32,584 nt of DNA. Source: Zopfochytrium polystomum (taxonomy: Eukaryota; Chytridiomycota; Chytridiomycetes; Chytridiales; Chytridiaceae). Shown here piece after piece: positions 1 through 9,908 of the stretch. The stretch spans positions 1 to 32,584 of the forward strand of contig JAIVFJ010000492.1 of NCBI GenBank assembly GCA_025765615.1, written 5' to 3'. The notes below the pieces were generated by a model that searched no databases, was not told where the DNA came from, and saw only the letters and a list, made by a program, of their open reading frames with translations. The translations under genes and the position numbers were made by a program. Each line of letters starts with the position of its first letter. The stretch's first letter is position 1.

Positions 1-1795
1 ACTTAGTGGCTCGACCTAAAGGGCGTAAGATACTCAAGCCCAAATGGGTTTTTGCCTACAAGTTTGACAGTGAAGGGTACCTTGAACGCTTCAAGGCTCG
101 CCTTGTTGGTCGGGGTTACACTCAGATCTTTGGTCAGGACTACAATGAGACCTTCTCCCCTGTCGTCCGCAGCTCCTCCATAAGGGCAATCCTTGCTATC
201 CGTTGCTGTTTGACCTCATACTTGCAGGCCTTGATGTCGAAACGAACCGCATACTTGAACGCCAAACTGGACATTGAAAACTTCATGGAACAACCAGAAG
301 GCTTTGAGATACGTGGTGCAGACGGGGATACTTCTTGTCTGTTTACTCAGGAAGAGTCTGTACGGACTGCACCAGTCTGGTCGACAGTGGTACAAAACAA
401 ATCCGCGACTTCCTAGTAGTAGAAAATTGGATTTACGCAATTGAAGACTGACCACTGTGTCTTTGTGCAAAGGCACCCTGATGGAAAGGTCAAGACCATC
501 ATCACTCTATACGTAGATGACATCCTCATCTTCAGTCACACTGAAGAAGAAGAAATTGCCAAAATTCTTTCTCTGATCAAATCAAAGTTCAAAATCCGCG
601 AGGACCTCAACCCAAAAGTTGCTGTTGGCATCCAAGTTGAGAAAATCAAAGATGGAATCTTTATTGGACAGAAAAAACTACACACAGCATGTCTTGGGGA
701 AGCAAACTACTGGTGTGACGATGAAGGCTTACCTGTCAAAATCAAAGCAACTCCCATGTCCACGACATGGATGCACGATGTGGACTCTGGAAAACTTCCA
801 CAAAAAGAGTCGGAATACTTCCGAAGCACACTCATGCAACTTGCTTACCTTGAAAAACTTGACGCGCCCTGACATTGCGTATGCTATGTGAATACACTTG
901 CACAATACCAGTCCACTCCAAACCCATTCAGATTCCCTTGCGCTTGACAGATTGCTGCGATATGTCCGCGCTACCTGGGATCATGGACTTTCTACCAAAA
1001 GGGAGACTCCCAGATGACATGCATCACCAATGCAACGCTCCCAGAGGTAGAGAAAGCTGCGGGTATTTCTTACCCAGAGTGGGATGAACCACATGGCTAC
1101 GCTGATGCCAGCTATGCTGAAGAGGATGGACGCAAGTCGAGGTCAGGGCATGTGTTCATGCTTTGCGGGGGTGCTATTACATGGTACAGCAAGAAACAAT
1201 CAGTTGTCGCTTTGTCCTCAACTGAGGCGGAATACTTCTCCCTTACTGAGGCCATCAAAGAGGCAATCTGGCTACGAATGCTCTTCCAGGAGCTGGGTAT
1301 GGATTTAAATAAGCCCACTACTGTTTTTGAAGACAATCGTTCAACCATAGCTATTGCTATGAATCCAATACACCATGGTCGGGTCAAAACACTTTGACGT
1401 GAGGTTGCATTTCATACGGGACCACTTGGAGAAAAGGAGGTTCAACTCATTCATTGCCCAACGGACATGATGATTGCGACCTTCTCACCAAAGCTCTTCC
1501 TGCAGCTCAACATGCCAAAGCTTGCATCAATGATGGGAATTTTCGCAAGTCTCGCCTGACCTCCAAGGGTGTGTAAGCGTGGTTGCCCACGCTCAAAATC
1601 AGCACAACGCTTTAGTCTAAGGCTTCTCTTGGATTCTCCCGCTTACCACTTGTTGGTTCATGCAGGTTTTCACACAAGTTGTAGGGGGTGCATGTGTGGG
1701 TTCGGAGATTCCCACTGCTTTGGCTGGACATTGTTGGACCGCCATGTACTCCAGGAGAAACAGTTGCCCCCTCTCTTTCCCTATTGCGGGGGGTT
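1..1795 (+). pseudogene. Copia-A pol 3' fragment (RT C-terminal part and RNase H), frameshifted
   Basis: This matches the intact pol copy at 6952-8709 nearly base for base and starts inside reverse transcriptase because the window begins there. Visible pieces are the RT sequence ARPKGRKILKPKWVFAYKF, the catalytic YVDDILIF near 510-533, and the RNase H motifs YADASYAEEDGRKSRSGH and ALSSTEAEYF. The frame is broken by many 1-3 nt differences from the intact copy, mostly insertions (an extra GAA near 545, an extra A near 570-680 and 1385, an extra AT near 887), with some single-base losses near 990, 1436 and 1480. Substitutions are few. It ends against the LTR at 1796, so it is the 3' end of an upstream element sharing that LTR with the next copy. 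It could be a decayed copy or an unpolished assembly edge; I favour the latter because indels far outnumber substitutions. Confidence 0.93.
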
Positions 1796-2097
1796 TGGTT
1801 GAGATTCGACCCACGGGGTACCTACGCCCGTTACTGATGATCCCTTTGGAACTCCATCCAATCACATTGGATGGGGTGTTTTTGAAGGGCTCAGTAGATT
1901 CAATACTTGAATGGGCGCTTGGAAGGGCTAATCTGTCTCAATTAAAAAGAGATAGGCAAAGGCGGCTGTTGTTCTAGCTTTGTTCATCCTACCGGTAGGA
2001 ACAATGCAATTAGAACATGCACAAAAACGCGCAAACTACGCACTCTGCACATGTAACACAGCACAGCAAGCATGCAGAAGCAGTGTACACTGCCCCA

Positions 2098-2235
2098 TGC
2101 TCCGGAATTCCGCTCTCTGCATCGGAATTCCTCTCTCTGCACCGGGAATTCCGCCTCGCATCGGAATTCCGCTTCCTGATCTGGAATTCCTCTCTCTGCA
2201 CCGGAATTCCGCTTCCTGATCTGGAATTCCAGCTT
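2098..2235 (+). repeat. Palindromic GGAATTCC minisatellite inside LTR
   Basis: About seven units of roughly 19-21 bp, each with the self-complementary core CGGAATTCCG or TGGAATTCC, separated by CTCTCTGCAT or CTTCCTGATC spacers. Copy number differs among the LTRs of the window (compare 9017-9146, 10713-10827, 13931-14060 and 31805-31875). It lies upstream of the LTR TATA box. A role as a repeated regulatory binding site is inference. Confidence 0.85.
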
Positions 2236-2474
2236 TCCTGCTGTGCTGTGCAATCTGAGCAATGCAACAGGCATTTAGGAATCAGGGATTGCACCAATCA
2301 CTGCATTTCTAAAAGTGAGATAAAAACTGAGCTCACCAGAGATTGCACCAATCATTGGATTTCTAAAAAACAAGGAAAAAAGCGGCTTTTTTCCCAAACA
2401 AGCTTCCTGATTTGGAAACAACCAAACCAATTTACAAGCAACTGTTTTCTCAAACAAGCTGTAAATTGGTTCCT

Positions 2475-2690
2475 GGTGGTACTCAGCCCAGACAAAGTGC
2501 TCAGCCCAAGGTGGTACTCAGCCCTGGCTGGTACTTAGCCCTAGGTGGTGCACAGCCCAGGCTGGTACTCAGCCCTGGGTGGTGCTCAGCCCAGGCTGGT
2601 ACTTAGCCCTGGCTGGTGCTCAGCCCTGAGTGATGCCCAGCCCTGGGTGGTACTCAGCCCTGAATGGGTACTTAGCCCAGGCTGGGGGTT
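2475..2690 (+). repeat. CAGCCC/GGTACT minisatellite inside LTR
   Basis: A run of imperfect 15-17 bp units of the type CTGGTACTCAGCCC with GG(C/T)GGTAC(T)(T/C)AGCCC variants. Unit number is the main length difference among LTRs: LTR 2 (8710-9884) lacks about 66 bp here compared with LTR 4 (13624-14864). It forms the last part of U3, some 90-300 bp upstream of the TATA box. Confidence 0.85.
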
Positions 2691-2777
2691 GGGTCAGCCT
2701 GTTTTATCTCATTTCTGTGGCCTGCTCTGTGCAGCCCACTGCTCCCTCTGTTTTCTGATGGCTCCAACCTGCAGGAG

Positions 2778-2785
2778 TATAAAAG
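2778..2785 (+). promoter_or_regulatory. LTR 1 TATA box
   Basis: TATAAAAG in the context AGGAGTATAAAAGCAGC. It is conserved at 9626-9633 and 14608-14615 and, inverted, at 10160-10167. In LTR 5 the matching site is altered to TAGTAAAAG. It probably drives the genomic retrotransposon RNA toward gag, with a start expected about 25-30 bp downstream. Confidence 0.75.
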
Positions 2786-3244
2786 CAGCAACCTCTCACA
2801 GAGATCAAAAAAAGGAATCCAACCCCCTCCTTGCTGCTTTGACAGAATCCAGTGCAAAACAAGCCACTCTCTTCCTCCATTTGCTCTCTCTTCCATCTCT
2901 GCCCACTCACTCCTCTCTCTCTCTACATCCTCTCACTCCTCTCCCTTTTCCATCATCACTGCTCTCTCTCTTCTCTCTCTCTCTCTTCATCCCCACACAC
3001 ACCAAGTCCCTCCAGTCCTGGGTGGGATTCATCACAAAGCTACCTACAAGCCGTCGGCCACACTCGTACGCTCGAACAGGCCCTGCTGCCTTACAAGAAA
3101 AGGGTTTCTGACTCTAAACAAGACCAACCTGTCTGTGAGCACCGGCTCACCAGCTACTTTAAGGCAACAAAGGGCTCTTGGCTCTCTACAAGAAAAGGGC
3201 TACCGCTCTAAACAAGTCCCTGGTCAACCAAGCCGCTACCTAGC

Positions 3245-4660
3245 ATGTCTTCTTCGACCCCCAAGGCTGTCCGCTTCTCTTCTTTACGGCTTTACCAGGC
3301 TTGGAACTGCATGTGGCAGAAGTCAGCAAGCCGGTCATGGCATACAATCTTGTGCCAGCTTCCTCAAGCCTGATTATTCGGTCGTCAACGAGCACTGCAC
3401 CAAGGTCGGCATCGGGCGCTTGCTCCGTCCCGCAGTATGGTTCTCCCCCTGAATCCTCTGCAACGGCGGAGGCCAAGGCTGCGTACAGTGAGGATGTACC
3501 GTCTGCACCACGCTGCCCTTGACAAGTACCACACTGGTATACGCCAAGAACACAAGACCTACAGGGAGCTTGAGGCCCAACACGACAAGGGCGGTTGCTA
3601 CCCTCGACTCCTGCTCGCGCATTGAGGATGTGCGCTCCATGAATGCGGCAAACATCACCAACTGCGTGATCGGTACAAGTGGCTCAATGACAAGTACGCC
3701 CTGCAGGACCACACTGGTTCACAGCAGCAGGACAAGTGGCTTGCGACTTACAGTCGTTTGGCAAAACCCAGAGACTCTGGTCCGGCAGTCCAGGAGTGGT
3801 ACACCACTCTGACCACACTGGTCACGGATTGGCCAAAGCATTTCAAATGTACTGCCACCACTTGCAGGGGTTGTTTGGGTTGTGACAAAACATCCTGCGT
3901 TCTGCCATCATCCACAAAAGCAAGGGAAACGCTTGCCTGGACATGAAATCTTCTCTGGCGTTCGTCAAAAATCTTCTCAAGGGGCTGTCAGGCTACGCCA
4001 ACACCAGCGATCTCGTCAAGGAGTTGACAAACTGCCACACGCTGTACCAGCAAAGCAAAGAGAAGAACAGCAGACACTCTGCTCCCACCACGGCACTTCT
4101 GAGATGGGAAACAGCTGCTTCAGCAAAGACCTCAGTGGCACCAAGAAGCGCAAGATCGGTGAGGCACTCAACGGCAAGCCTACTTGTGACCTTCATGGAA
4201 TCTGGGTCTCACACTCTCGCGAGGAATGCCTCAAGTTCCCCTCACGGGGAAGTCAGAGCCAGCTCGCCCTGCAAAGAAGGCCAAGGGCAAGCAGCCTGCA
4301 CTCGCCAAAGAAGCCAAGGCCACGCCAGCTGATTCCAAGAAAGCTACTGAGACTGCCAAGATTGCACGTGAGGTGGCTGCTAAAGAACACCACCAAGCCT
4401 CTTGCGCAGCCTCTGAGGATTCTCCTCCCCACAATGCTACAGGATGGATACTCCACCACCGCCTACTGAAGCAGAAGACGTCGAAATGTTGGAGTTCAGT
4501 ACTGAGGGTGCTGCGCGCCTTGCAGACACATCAGTCTCTAGACGACTTTCTTCTTCAGTAGAAAGGGCACTTGCGGCACGGGAGTTTGAAATTGGAACAT
4601 GCCAGGCCGTTGAGGTGGAGGAGGAATTTGAAGTGGAACTCACAGTTTACACTTCTTGAC
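3245..4660 (+). pseudogene. gag: Copia-A gag (capsid/nucleocapsid), split by frameshifts
   Basis: The ATG at 3245 opens a frame reading MSSSTPKAVRFSSL, the first good start after the LTR. Later pieces in all three frames read as one protein of gag-like composition: a charged helical part (3510-3600), WLATYSRLAKPRDSG with WYTTLTTLVTDWPKHF (3735-3850), and LKGLSGYANTSDLVKEL (3970-4030). A zinc-knuckle-like CDLHGIWVSHSREEC follows at about 4185-4230, with Cys-x2-His and His-x4-Cys spacing like the variant knuckle of some LTR-element gags. A Lys/Ala-rich basic tail and an acidic segment (4444-4659) follow. Gag would coat the RNA in virus-like particles. Several single-base indels break the frame, either decay or consensus errors. 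Assignment rests on position, knuckle and composition. Confidence 0.7.
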
Positions 4661-4695
4661 GGCAGAATGGATCCAGACTGGATCACCTGACAACA

Positions 4696-5466
4696 TTGTT
4701 CCTCAAACGTCGGCTACAAGTGAATGTACCAATCTGGACGTTTCCTCTACCGCAACGTCACCTACCGCCGCATCATGAGACTGCGCTGATGGCAAGACTT
4801 GCTGGGCGGCAACCCACCCAGGTCATCCTTGACTCTGGGGCTTCCCAGGACAATGTTCGCCTTGTTGAAGAGCACTTCACAAACTTGCGGCCCACCTCCC
4901 CAGCAGATCAAAACATCTGACGGCTTTACAACTGCCGACTGGAGGTGGGCGACTTCACCCTGTTGTTGTTACGGAAGAGCTCTCATCATGAGGAACCTCG
5001 CTCTATGTGCCAGAGTTCTCAGACACTCTACTCTCAGTTCAGCAAATCGTGGCGGCAGACAGGTCACAACGTGACTTTCACAGCAGACACAGCCCTATTG
5101 CACCCTCGGGTACATGGTTCAGACTTTACCATTGCTCACAGGGACACAGGAAATGTTTATGTTGTGGACCCTTCTCTTCTGACGGGACATACTGGTCTCG
5201 ACAGGGCAGAACTTGGAAGGGACGCGCCGACTCCTTCGGGGGACGCCCCAGGTGAGTCGCAACAGCAAACTGCTCCTTTGCAAACTGCAACCCCCAACTT
5301 TAAGTCAAACTGACCCAGACCCTTTACCAAACCCTCAGAACATTGAAGCAGTCCGAGCTCTTCACAAGAAATTTGGTCACCTGTCTTTAATCTTCTTTGA
5401 AGCGTACTTGGGTCAAATCTGAATAAAGTTGGTCATTCATTTTTCCTCATTCATGACATTCCCTGC
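4696..5466 (+). pseudogene. Copia-A protease and pre-integrase zinc region, frameshifted
   Basis: The aspartic protease active-site triplet is Asp-Ser-Gly at 4831-4839 in the context TQVILDSGASQDNV, typical of retropepsins. Downstream in another frame is LYVPEFSDTLLSVQQIVAA (about 5003-5060), the usual copia motif at the protease end. Next come the gag-pre-integrase pieces VRALHKKFGHLS (about 5350-5390) and CVTCDVGKLK (about 5463-5490), which give the His/Cys pairs of the integrase zinc-binding domain. At least three indels shift the frame between 4920 and 5467. The protease would mature the Gag-Pol polyprotein. Confidence 0.8.
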
Positions 5467-6261
5467 GTGACATGTGATGTTGGGAAATTGAAAGCTTCGC
5501 CTATCCACTCCACTTCCAGACCAAACACCACACTGCTTGGTCGTTTACACACTGATGCTGTCCCACTGCCCGCACGTGGACACCATGGTGAAAAACATTG
5601 GCAACTGGTTGTGGAAGAGTCAACCCGCTGGCTTGACATTGAGTTCCTCAACTCTTTGTCCGACGCGCCCACAAGATTCCGGTCTACGATCGAAAGGTTT
5701 GAACAACAACATGGCAAACATATCACATCTGTGCGCTGTGACAGGGGGGAAATCTTCAAAGATGGAGAATTCAAAACTTGGGCCAATACTCGGCATCCTC
5801 CTATTGTTTTAGAACCTAGTCCTGCATTCACCAAGGAATTCAATGGGCTGGTAGAACGTCAGGTCAACACTCTCAAAGACATGGCACACTGCATGTTCTT
5901 AGAGTCACGATTGCCCCACTCTTTCTTTGTGTATGCAGTCCGCTACGCAGCATACATCAAGAACAGGGTTTACCACTCTTACACTAAGAAAACACCTTAT
6001 GAAGCTTGGTACGGTGAAAAGCCAAATGTTGATCACATCCGCACCTTTGGCTGTTTGGTTATCCACCGTATCCCAAAGGAAAAGCGAACACTTAAACATC
6101 CTGACAAAGGGGCGCCAGGCATATTCTTAGGGTATAAAGGAAACACTCTTCCAGTAGTCTACGACTTGAAAACTCAGAGAATATCGGAACACTTCCATGT
6201 CTCCTTTCACGAAAATGTTTTTTCCTGGCATTGTGCGGAACTGGAGACAGTTCCTTCATGA
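5467..6261 (+). CDS. Copia-A integrase catalytic and C-terminal domain
   Basis: This 264-residue open frame is the rve-fold integrase that inserts the cDNA. The catalytic triad reads as Asp in GRLHTDAVPL (first residues of the core), Asp in SVRCDRGEIF and Glu in FNGLVERQVNTLKDM, the DDE arrangement. KTPYEAWYGEKPNVDHIRTF and GAPGIFLGY are copia-type motifs after the core. The upstream Cys-x2-Cys (VTCD) overlaps the frame start, so the listed start is only the first Met of the frame and the domain begins farther upstream. The frame ends beyond FHENVF at a stop at 6261, because the T6 tract at 6217-6222 shifts it out of register with the RT frame. Confidence 0.92.
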   Translation: MTCDVGKLKASPIHSTSRPNTTLLGRLHTDAVPLPARGHHGEKHWQLVVEESTRWLDIEFLNSLSDAPTRFRSTIERFEQQHGKHITSVRCDRGEIFKDGEFKTWANTRHPPIVLEPSPAFTKEFNGLVERQVNTLKDMAHCMFLESRLPHSFFVYAVRYAAYIKNRVYHSYTKKTPYEAWYGEKPNVDHIRTFGCLVIHRIPKEKRTLKHPDKGAPGIFLGYKGNTLPVVYDLKTQRISEHFHVSFHENVFSWHCAELETVPS

Positions 6262-8545
6262 CTCCCGCTTGAAGGAATGGGGACCAGTCCAACCCACAGC
6301 TCAGGATTTCCAATATCTTTCCACCTCGCTGCATACCCCTGCTATGTCCACTGATCCAGATGTGGCACATCCTGACGCTCTGTCTGACTCACAAGAAGAC
6401 GATGTACCACCTGCAGAATCACAGGGGGGAGATCTACAGCCGGGTATGCTATACGACGCTTCTGATTCTGAACCAGAGTCAATACCTGATGAACAGGAAA
6501 TCCCTCCTAGGGAGCGCTCAACTTCCCCTGACATTCTAGCTTTGCCAGAGTCAACAGGGGAGGCAACAAATCCCCCAATCATACCACGAGAGCCATCAGG
6601 TTTACGTGACTACCTGGCATTGAAGGCAAACCTTTGTAAACTACGAACAAAACCATCAATTGCCACAAGTCCTTCCACTTACAGTCGGAAAACACTCCGC
6701 GCTTTAACTGCAAGAATTCGTAAACTACGGATAGCACGGGGACAATTTCGTGAACTCTACCAAACGCTCAAAGCATACACTGTGCTTGAGCCGGAGGAAG
6801 TCACAGCATATCCAACAGAAAGGATCCACCAGCGGGACTTACCACCACTCCCTGCTTCACATAAAGGGGCCATGCGTTCTCCTTTTGCAAAGTATTGGAA
6901 GGCAGCTCAACTCTCAGAGATCAATTCGATCACATCAAAGCATGTCTGGGACTTAGTGGCTCGACCTAAAGGGCGTAAGATACTCAAGCCCAAATGGGTT
7001 TTTGCCTACAAGTTTGACAGTGAAGGGTACCTTGAACGCTTCAAGGCTCGCCTTGTCGGCCGGGGTTACACTCAGATCTTTGGTCAGGACTACAATGAGA
7101 CCTTCTCCCCTGTCGTCCGCAGCTCCTCCATGAGGGCAATCCTTGCTATCTCGTTGCTGTTTGACCTCATACTCGCAGGCCTTGATGTCGAAACCGCATA
7201 CTTGAACGCCAAACTGGACATTGAAAACTTCATGGAACAACCAGAAGGCTTTGAGATACGTGGTGCAGACGGGATACTTCTTGTCTGTTTACTCAGGAAG
7301 AGTCTGTACGGACTGCACCAGTCTGGTCGACAGTGGTACAAAACAATCCGCGACTTCCTAGTAGAAATTGGATTTACGCAATTGAAGACTGACCACTGTG
7401 TCTTTGTGCAAAGGCACCCTGATGGAAAGGTCAAGACCATCATCACTCTATACGTGGATGACATCCTCATCTTCAGTCACACTGAAGAAGAAATTGCCAA
7501 AATTCTTTCTCTGATCAAATCAAAGTTCAAAATCCGCGAGGACCTCAACCCAAAAGTTGCTGTTGGCATTCAAGTTGAGAAAATCAAAGATGGAATCTTT
7601 ATTGGACAGAAAAACTACACACAGCATGTCTTGGAGGAAGCAAACTACTGGTGTGACGATGAAGGCTTACCTGTCAAAATCAAAGCAACTCCCATGTCCA
7701 CGACATGGATGCACGATGTGGACTCTGGAAAACTTCCACAAAAAGAGTCGGAATACTTCCGAAGCACACTCATGCAACTTGCTTACCTTGCAAACTTGAC
7801 ACGCCCTGACATTGCGTATGCTGTGAATACACTTGCACAATACCAGTCCACTCCAACCCATTCAGATTCCCTTGCGCTTGACAGATTGCTGCGATATGTC
7901 CGCGCTACCTGGGATCATGGACTTTTCTACCAAAAGGGAGACTCCCAGATGACATGCATCACCAATGCAACGCTCCCAGAGGTAGAGAAAGCTGCGGGTA
8001 TTTCTTACCCAGAGTGGGATGAACCACATGGCTACGCTGATGCCAGCTATGCTGAAGAGGACGGACGCAAGTCGAGGTCAGGGCATGTGTTCATGCTTTG
8101 CGGGGGTGCTATTACATGGTACAGCAAGAAACAATCAGTTGTCGCTTTGTCCTCAACTGAGGCGGAATACTTCTCCCTTACTGAGGCCATCAAAGAGGCA
8201 ATCTGGCTACGAATGCTCTTCCAGGAGCTGGGTATGGATTTAAATAAGCCCACTACTGTTTTTGAAGACAATCGTTCAACCATAGCTATTGCTATGAATC
8301 CAATACACCATGGTCGGGTCAAACACTTTGACGTGAGGTTGCATTTCATACGGGACCACTTGGAGAAAAAGGAGGTTCAACTCATTCATTGCCCAACGGA
8401 CATGATGATTGCCGACCTTCTCACCAAAGCTCTTCCCGCAGCTCAACATGCAAAGCTTGCATCACTGATGGGAATTTGCAGTCTCGCCGACCTCCAAGGT
8501 GTAAGCGTGGTGCCCACGCTCAAATCAGCACAACGCTTAGCCTAA
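6197..8545 (+). CDS. Copia-A reverse transcriptase and RNase H
   Basis: This open frame of 782 codons encodes an acidic Pro/Ser-rich linker (residues about 40-140), then the copia RT starting near ARPKGRKILKPKWVFAYKF. Catalytic Asp residues are in the LDVETAYLNAKL block and in LYVDDILIF. RNase H follows with YADASYAEEDGRKSRSGH, ALSSTEAEYF, FEDNRSTIAIAMNP and the end block ADLLTKALP. The enzyme makes cDNA from genomic RNA inside particles. The listed Met is not the natural start: the protein is the C-terminal part of Gag-Pol, continuing from integrase at FHENVF into FPGIVRNW. Its match at 11138-13459 looks identical except for one synonymous A/G difference I noticed (6277 against 11191), so the copies are recent. 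Confidence 0.96.
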   Translation: MSPFTKMFFPGIVRNWRQFLHDSRLKEWGPVQPTAQDFQYLSTSLHTPAMSTDPDVAHPDALSDSQEDDVPPAESQGGDLQPGMLYDASDSEPESIPDEQEIPPRERSTSPDILALPESTGEATNPPIIPREPSGLRDYLALKANLCKLRTKPSIATSPSTYSRKTLRALTARIRKLRIARGQFRELYQTLKAYTVLEPEEVTAYPTERIHQRDLPPLPASHKGAMRSPFAKYWKAAQLSEINSITSKHVWDLVARPKGRKILKPKWVFAYKFDSEGYLERFKARLVGRGYTQIFGQDYNETFSPVVRSSSMRAILAISLLFDLILAGLDVETAYLNAKLDIENFMEQPEGFEIRGADGILLVCLLRKSLYGLHQSGRQWYKTIRDFLVEIGFTQLKTDHCVFVQRHPDGKVKTIITLYVDDILIFSHTEEEIAKILSLIKSKFKIREDLNPKVAVGIQVEKIKDGIFIGQKNYTQHVLEEANYWCDDEGLPVKIKATPMSTTWMHDVDSGKLPQKESEYFRSTLMQLAYLANLTRPDIAYAVNTLAQYQSTPTHSDSLALDRLLRYVRATWDHGLFYQKGDSQMTCITNATLPEVEKAAGISYPEWDEPHGYADASYAEEDGRKSRSGHVFMLCGGAITWYSKKQSVVALSSTEAEYFSLTEAIKEAIWLRMLFQELGMDLNKPTTVFEDNRSTIAIAMNPIHHGRVKHFDVRLHFIRDHLEKKEVQLIHCPTDMMIADLLTKALPAAQHAKLASLMGICSLADLQGVSVVPTLKSAQRLA

Positions 8546-8709
8546 AGGCTCTCTCTGGCTTCTCCAGCTACACTTGTGGGTTCATGCAGGTTTTCACAAG
8601 TGTAGGGGGGTACATGGGTGGGTTCGAGTCCCACTGCTTGGCTGGCATTGTTGGACAGCCATGTACTCCAGGAGAAACAGTTGCCCCCTCTCTTTCTATT
8701 GCGGGGGTG

Positions 8710-9884
8710 TGTTGAGATTCGACCCACGGGGTACACTACGCCCGTTACTGATGATCCCTTTGAGAACTACATCCAATCACATTGGATGGGGTGTTTGAAG
8801 GGCTCAGTAGATTCAATACTTGAATGGGGCGCTTGGAAGGGCTAATCTGTTCTCAATAAAAAGAGATAGGCAAAGGCGGCTGTTGTTCTAGCTTTGTTCA
8901 TCCTACCGGTAGGAACAATGCAATTAGAACATGCACAAAAACGCTCAAACTACGCACTCTGCACATGTAACACAGCACAGCAAGCATGCAGAAGCAGTGT
9001 ACCACTGCCCAATGCTCCGGAATTCCGCTCTCTGCATCGGAATTCCGCTCTCTGCATCGGAATTCCGCACTCTGCATCGGAATTCCGCTTCCTGATCTGG
9101 AATTCCTCTCTCTGCACCGGAATTCCGCTTCCTGATCTGGAATTCCAGCTTTCCTGCTGTGCTGTGCAATCTGAGCAATGCAACAGGCATTTAGGAATCA
9201 GGGATTGCACCTATCACTGCATTTCTAAAAATGAGATAAAAACTGAGCTCACCAGAGATTGCACCAATCATTGGATTTCTAAAAACAAGGAAAAAAGCGG
9301 CTTGTTTCCCAAACAAGCTTCCTGATTTGGAAACAACCAAACCAATTTACAAGCAACTGTTTCTCAAACAAGCTGTAAATTGGTTCCTGGTGGTACTCAG
9401 CCCAGACAAAGTACTCAGCCCAAGGTGGTACTCAGCCCTGGCTGGTACTTAGACCTGGCTGGTACTCAGCCCTGAGTGATGCCCAGCCCTGGGTGGTACT
9501 CAGCCCTGAATGGGTACTTAGCCCAGGCTGGGGATTGGTGCTCAGCCTGCTTTATCTCATTTCTGTGGCCCGCTCTGTGCAGCCCACTGCTCCCTCTGTT
9601 TTCTGATGGCTCCAACCTGCAGGAGTATAAAAGCAGCAACCTCTCACAGAGATCAAACTAGGAATCCAATCCCCTCCTTGCTGCTTTAACAGAATCCAGT
9701 GCAAAACAAGCCAATCTCTCTTCCTCCATTTGCTCTCTCTTCCATCTCTGCCCACTCACTCCTCTCTCCTCTCTCCATCCTCTCACTCCTCTCCCTTTTC
9801 CATCATCACTGCTCTCTCTCTCTCTCTCTCTCTCTTCATCCCCACACACACCAAGTCCCTCCAGTCCTGGGTGGGATTTCATCA
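8710..9884 (+). repeat. Copia-A LTR 2
   Basis: TGTTGAGATTCGACC to GGGATTTCATCA, about 1175 bp, preceded by the polypurine tract GCGGGGGTG. It has the same internal order as the other copies: AATAAA at 8855-8860, the GGAATTCC array at 9017-9146, a shortened CAGCCC minisatellite at 9390-9530, TATAAAAG at 9626-9633, and a long CT microsatellite near 9810-9836. It is followed directly by a fragment of Copia-A internal sequence (GTCTCCTTTCACG), not by host DNA. Confidence 0.95.
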
Positions 9885-9908
9885 GTCTCCTTTCACGAAA
9901 ATGTTTTT

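Larger units (their letters stand above)
1796..3034 (+). repeat. Copia-A LTR 1 (shared by upstream fragment and full-length copy)
   Basis: The LTR runs from TG (TGGTTGAGATTC here, TGTTGAGATTC in other copies) to CATCA, the TG...CA ends of retroviral-type LTRs. It is about 1239 bp. In order it holds a unique region, an array of EcoRI-like CGGAATTCCG units near 2100-2235, a minisatellite of CAGCCC/GGTACT units near 2475-2690, a TATAAAAG box at 2778-2785, and a CT-rich tail ending in TGGGATTCATCA. The TATA box puts the U3/R boundary near 2805-2815 by inference. A G-run (GCGGGGGG) just upstream acts as polypurine tract. No TSD can be tested because both sides are Copia-A internal sequence. Confidence 0.93.
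1796..9884 (+). mobile_element. Full-length Ty1/copia retrotransposon (Copia-A), about 8.1 kb
   Basis: Two LTRs in direct orientation (1796-3034 and 8710-9884) bound an internal region with gag, aspartic protease, integrase, reverse transcriptase and RNase H. Integrase lies before reverse transcriptase, which defines the Ty1/copia superfamily. The integrase and RT frames are long and open. The gag and protease part is split among frames by small indels, and a T6 tract at 6217-6222 separates the integrase frame from the RT frame. The polypurine tract is GCGGGGGTG before 8710. The primer-binding site right after 3034 (CAAAGCTACCTACAAG) does not start with the usual TGG and I cannot assign a tRNA. 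The element sits head to tail with another copy, so it lacks ordinary host flanks. Confidence 0.9.

Noticed and set aside
2098..2235. CRISPR-like array of short regular repeats
   Set aside because: Units are contiguous minisatellite copies inside an LTR with no unique spacers, in a eukaryotic retroelement.
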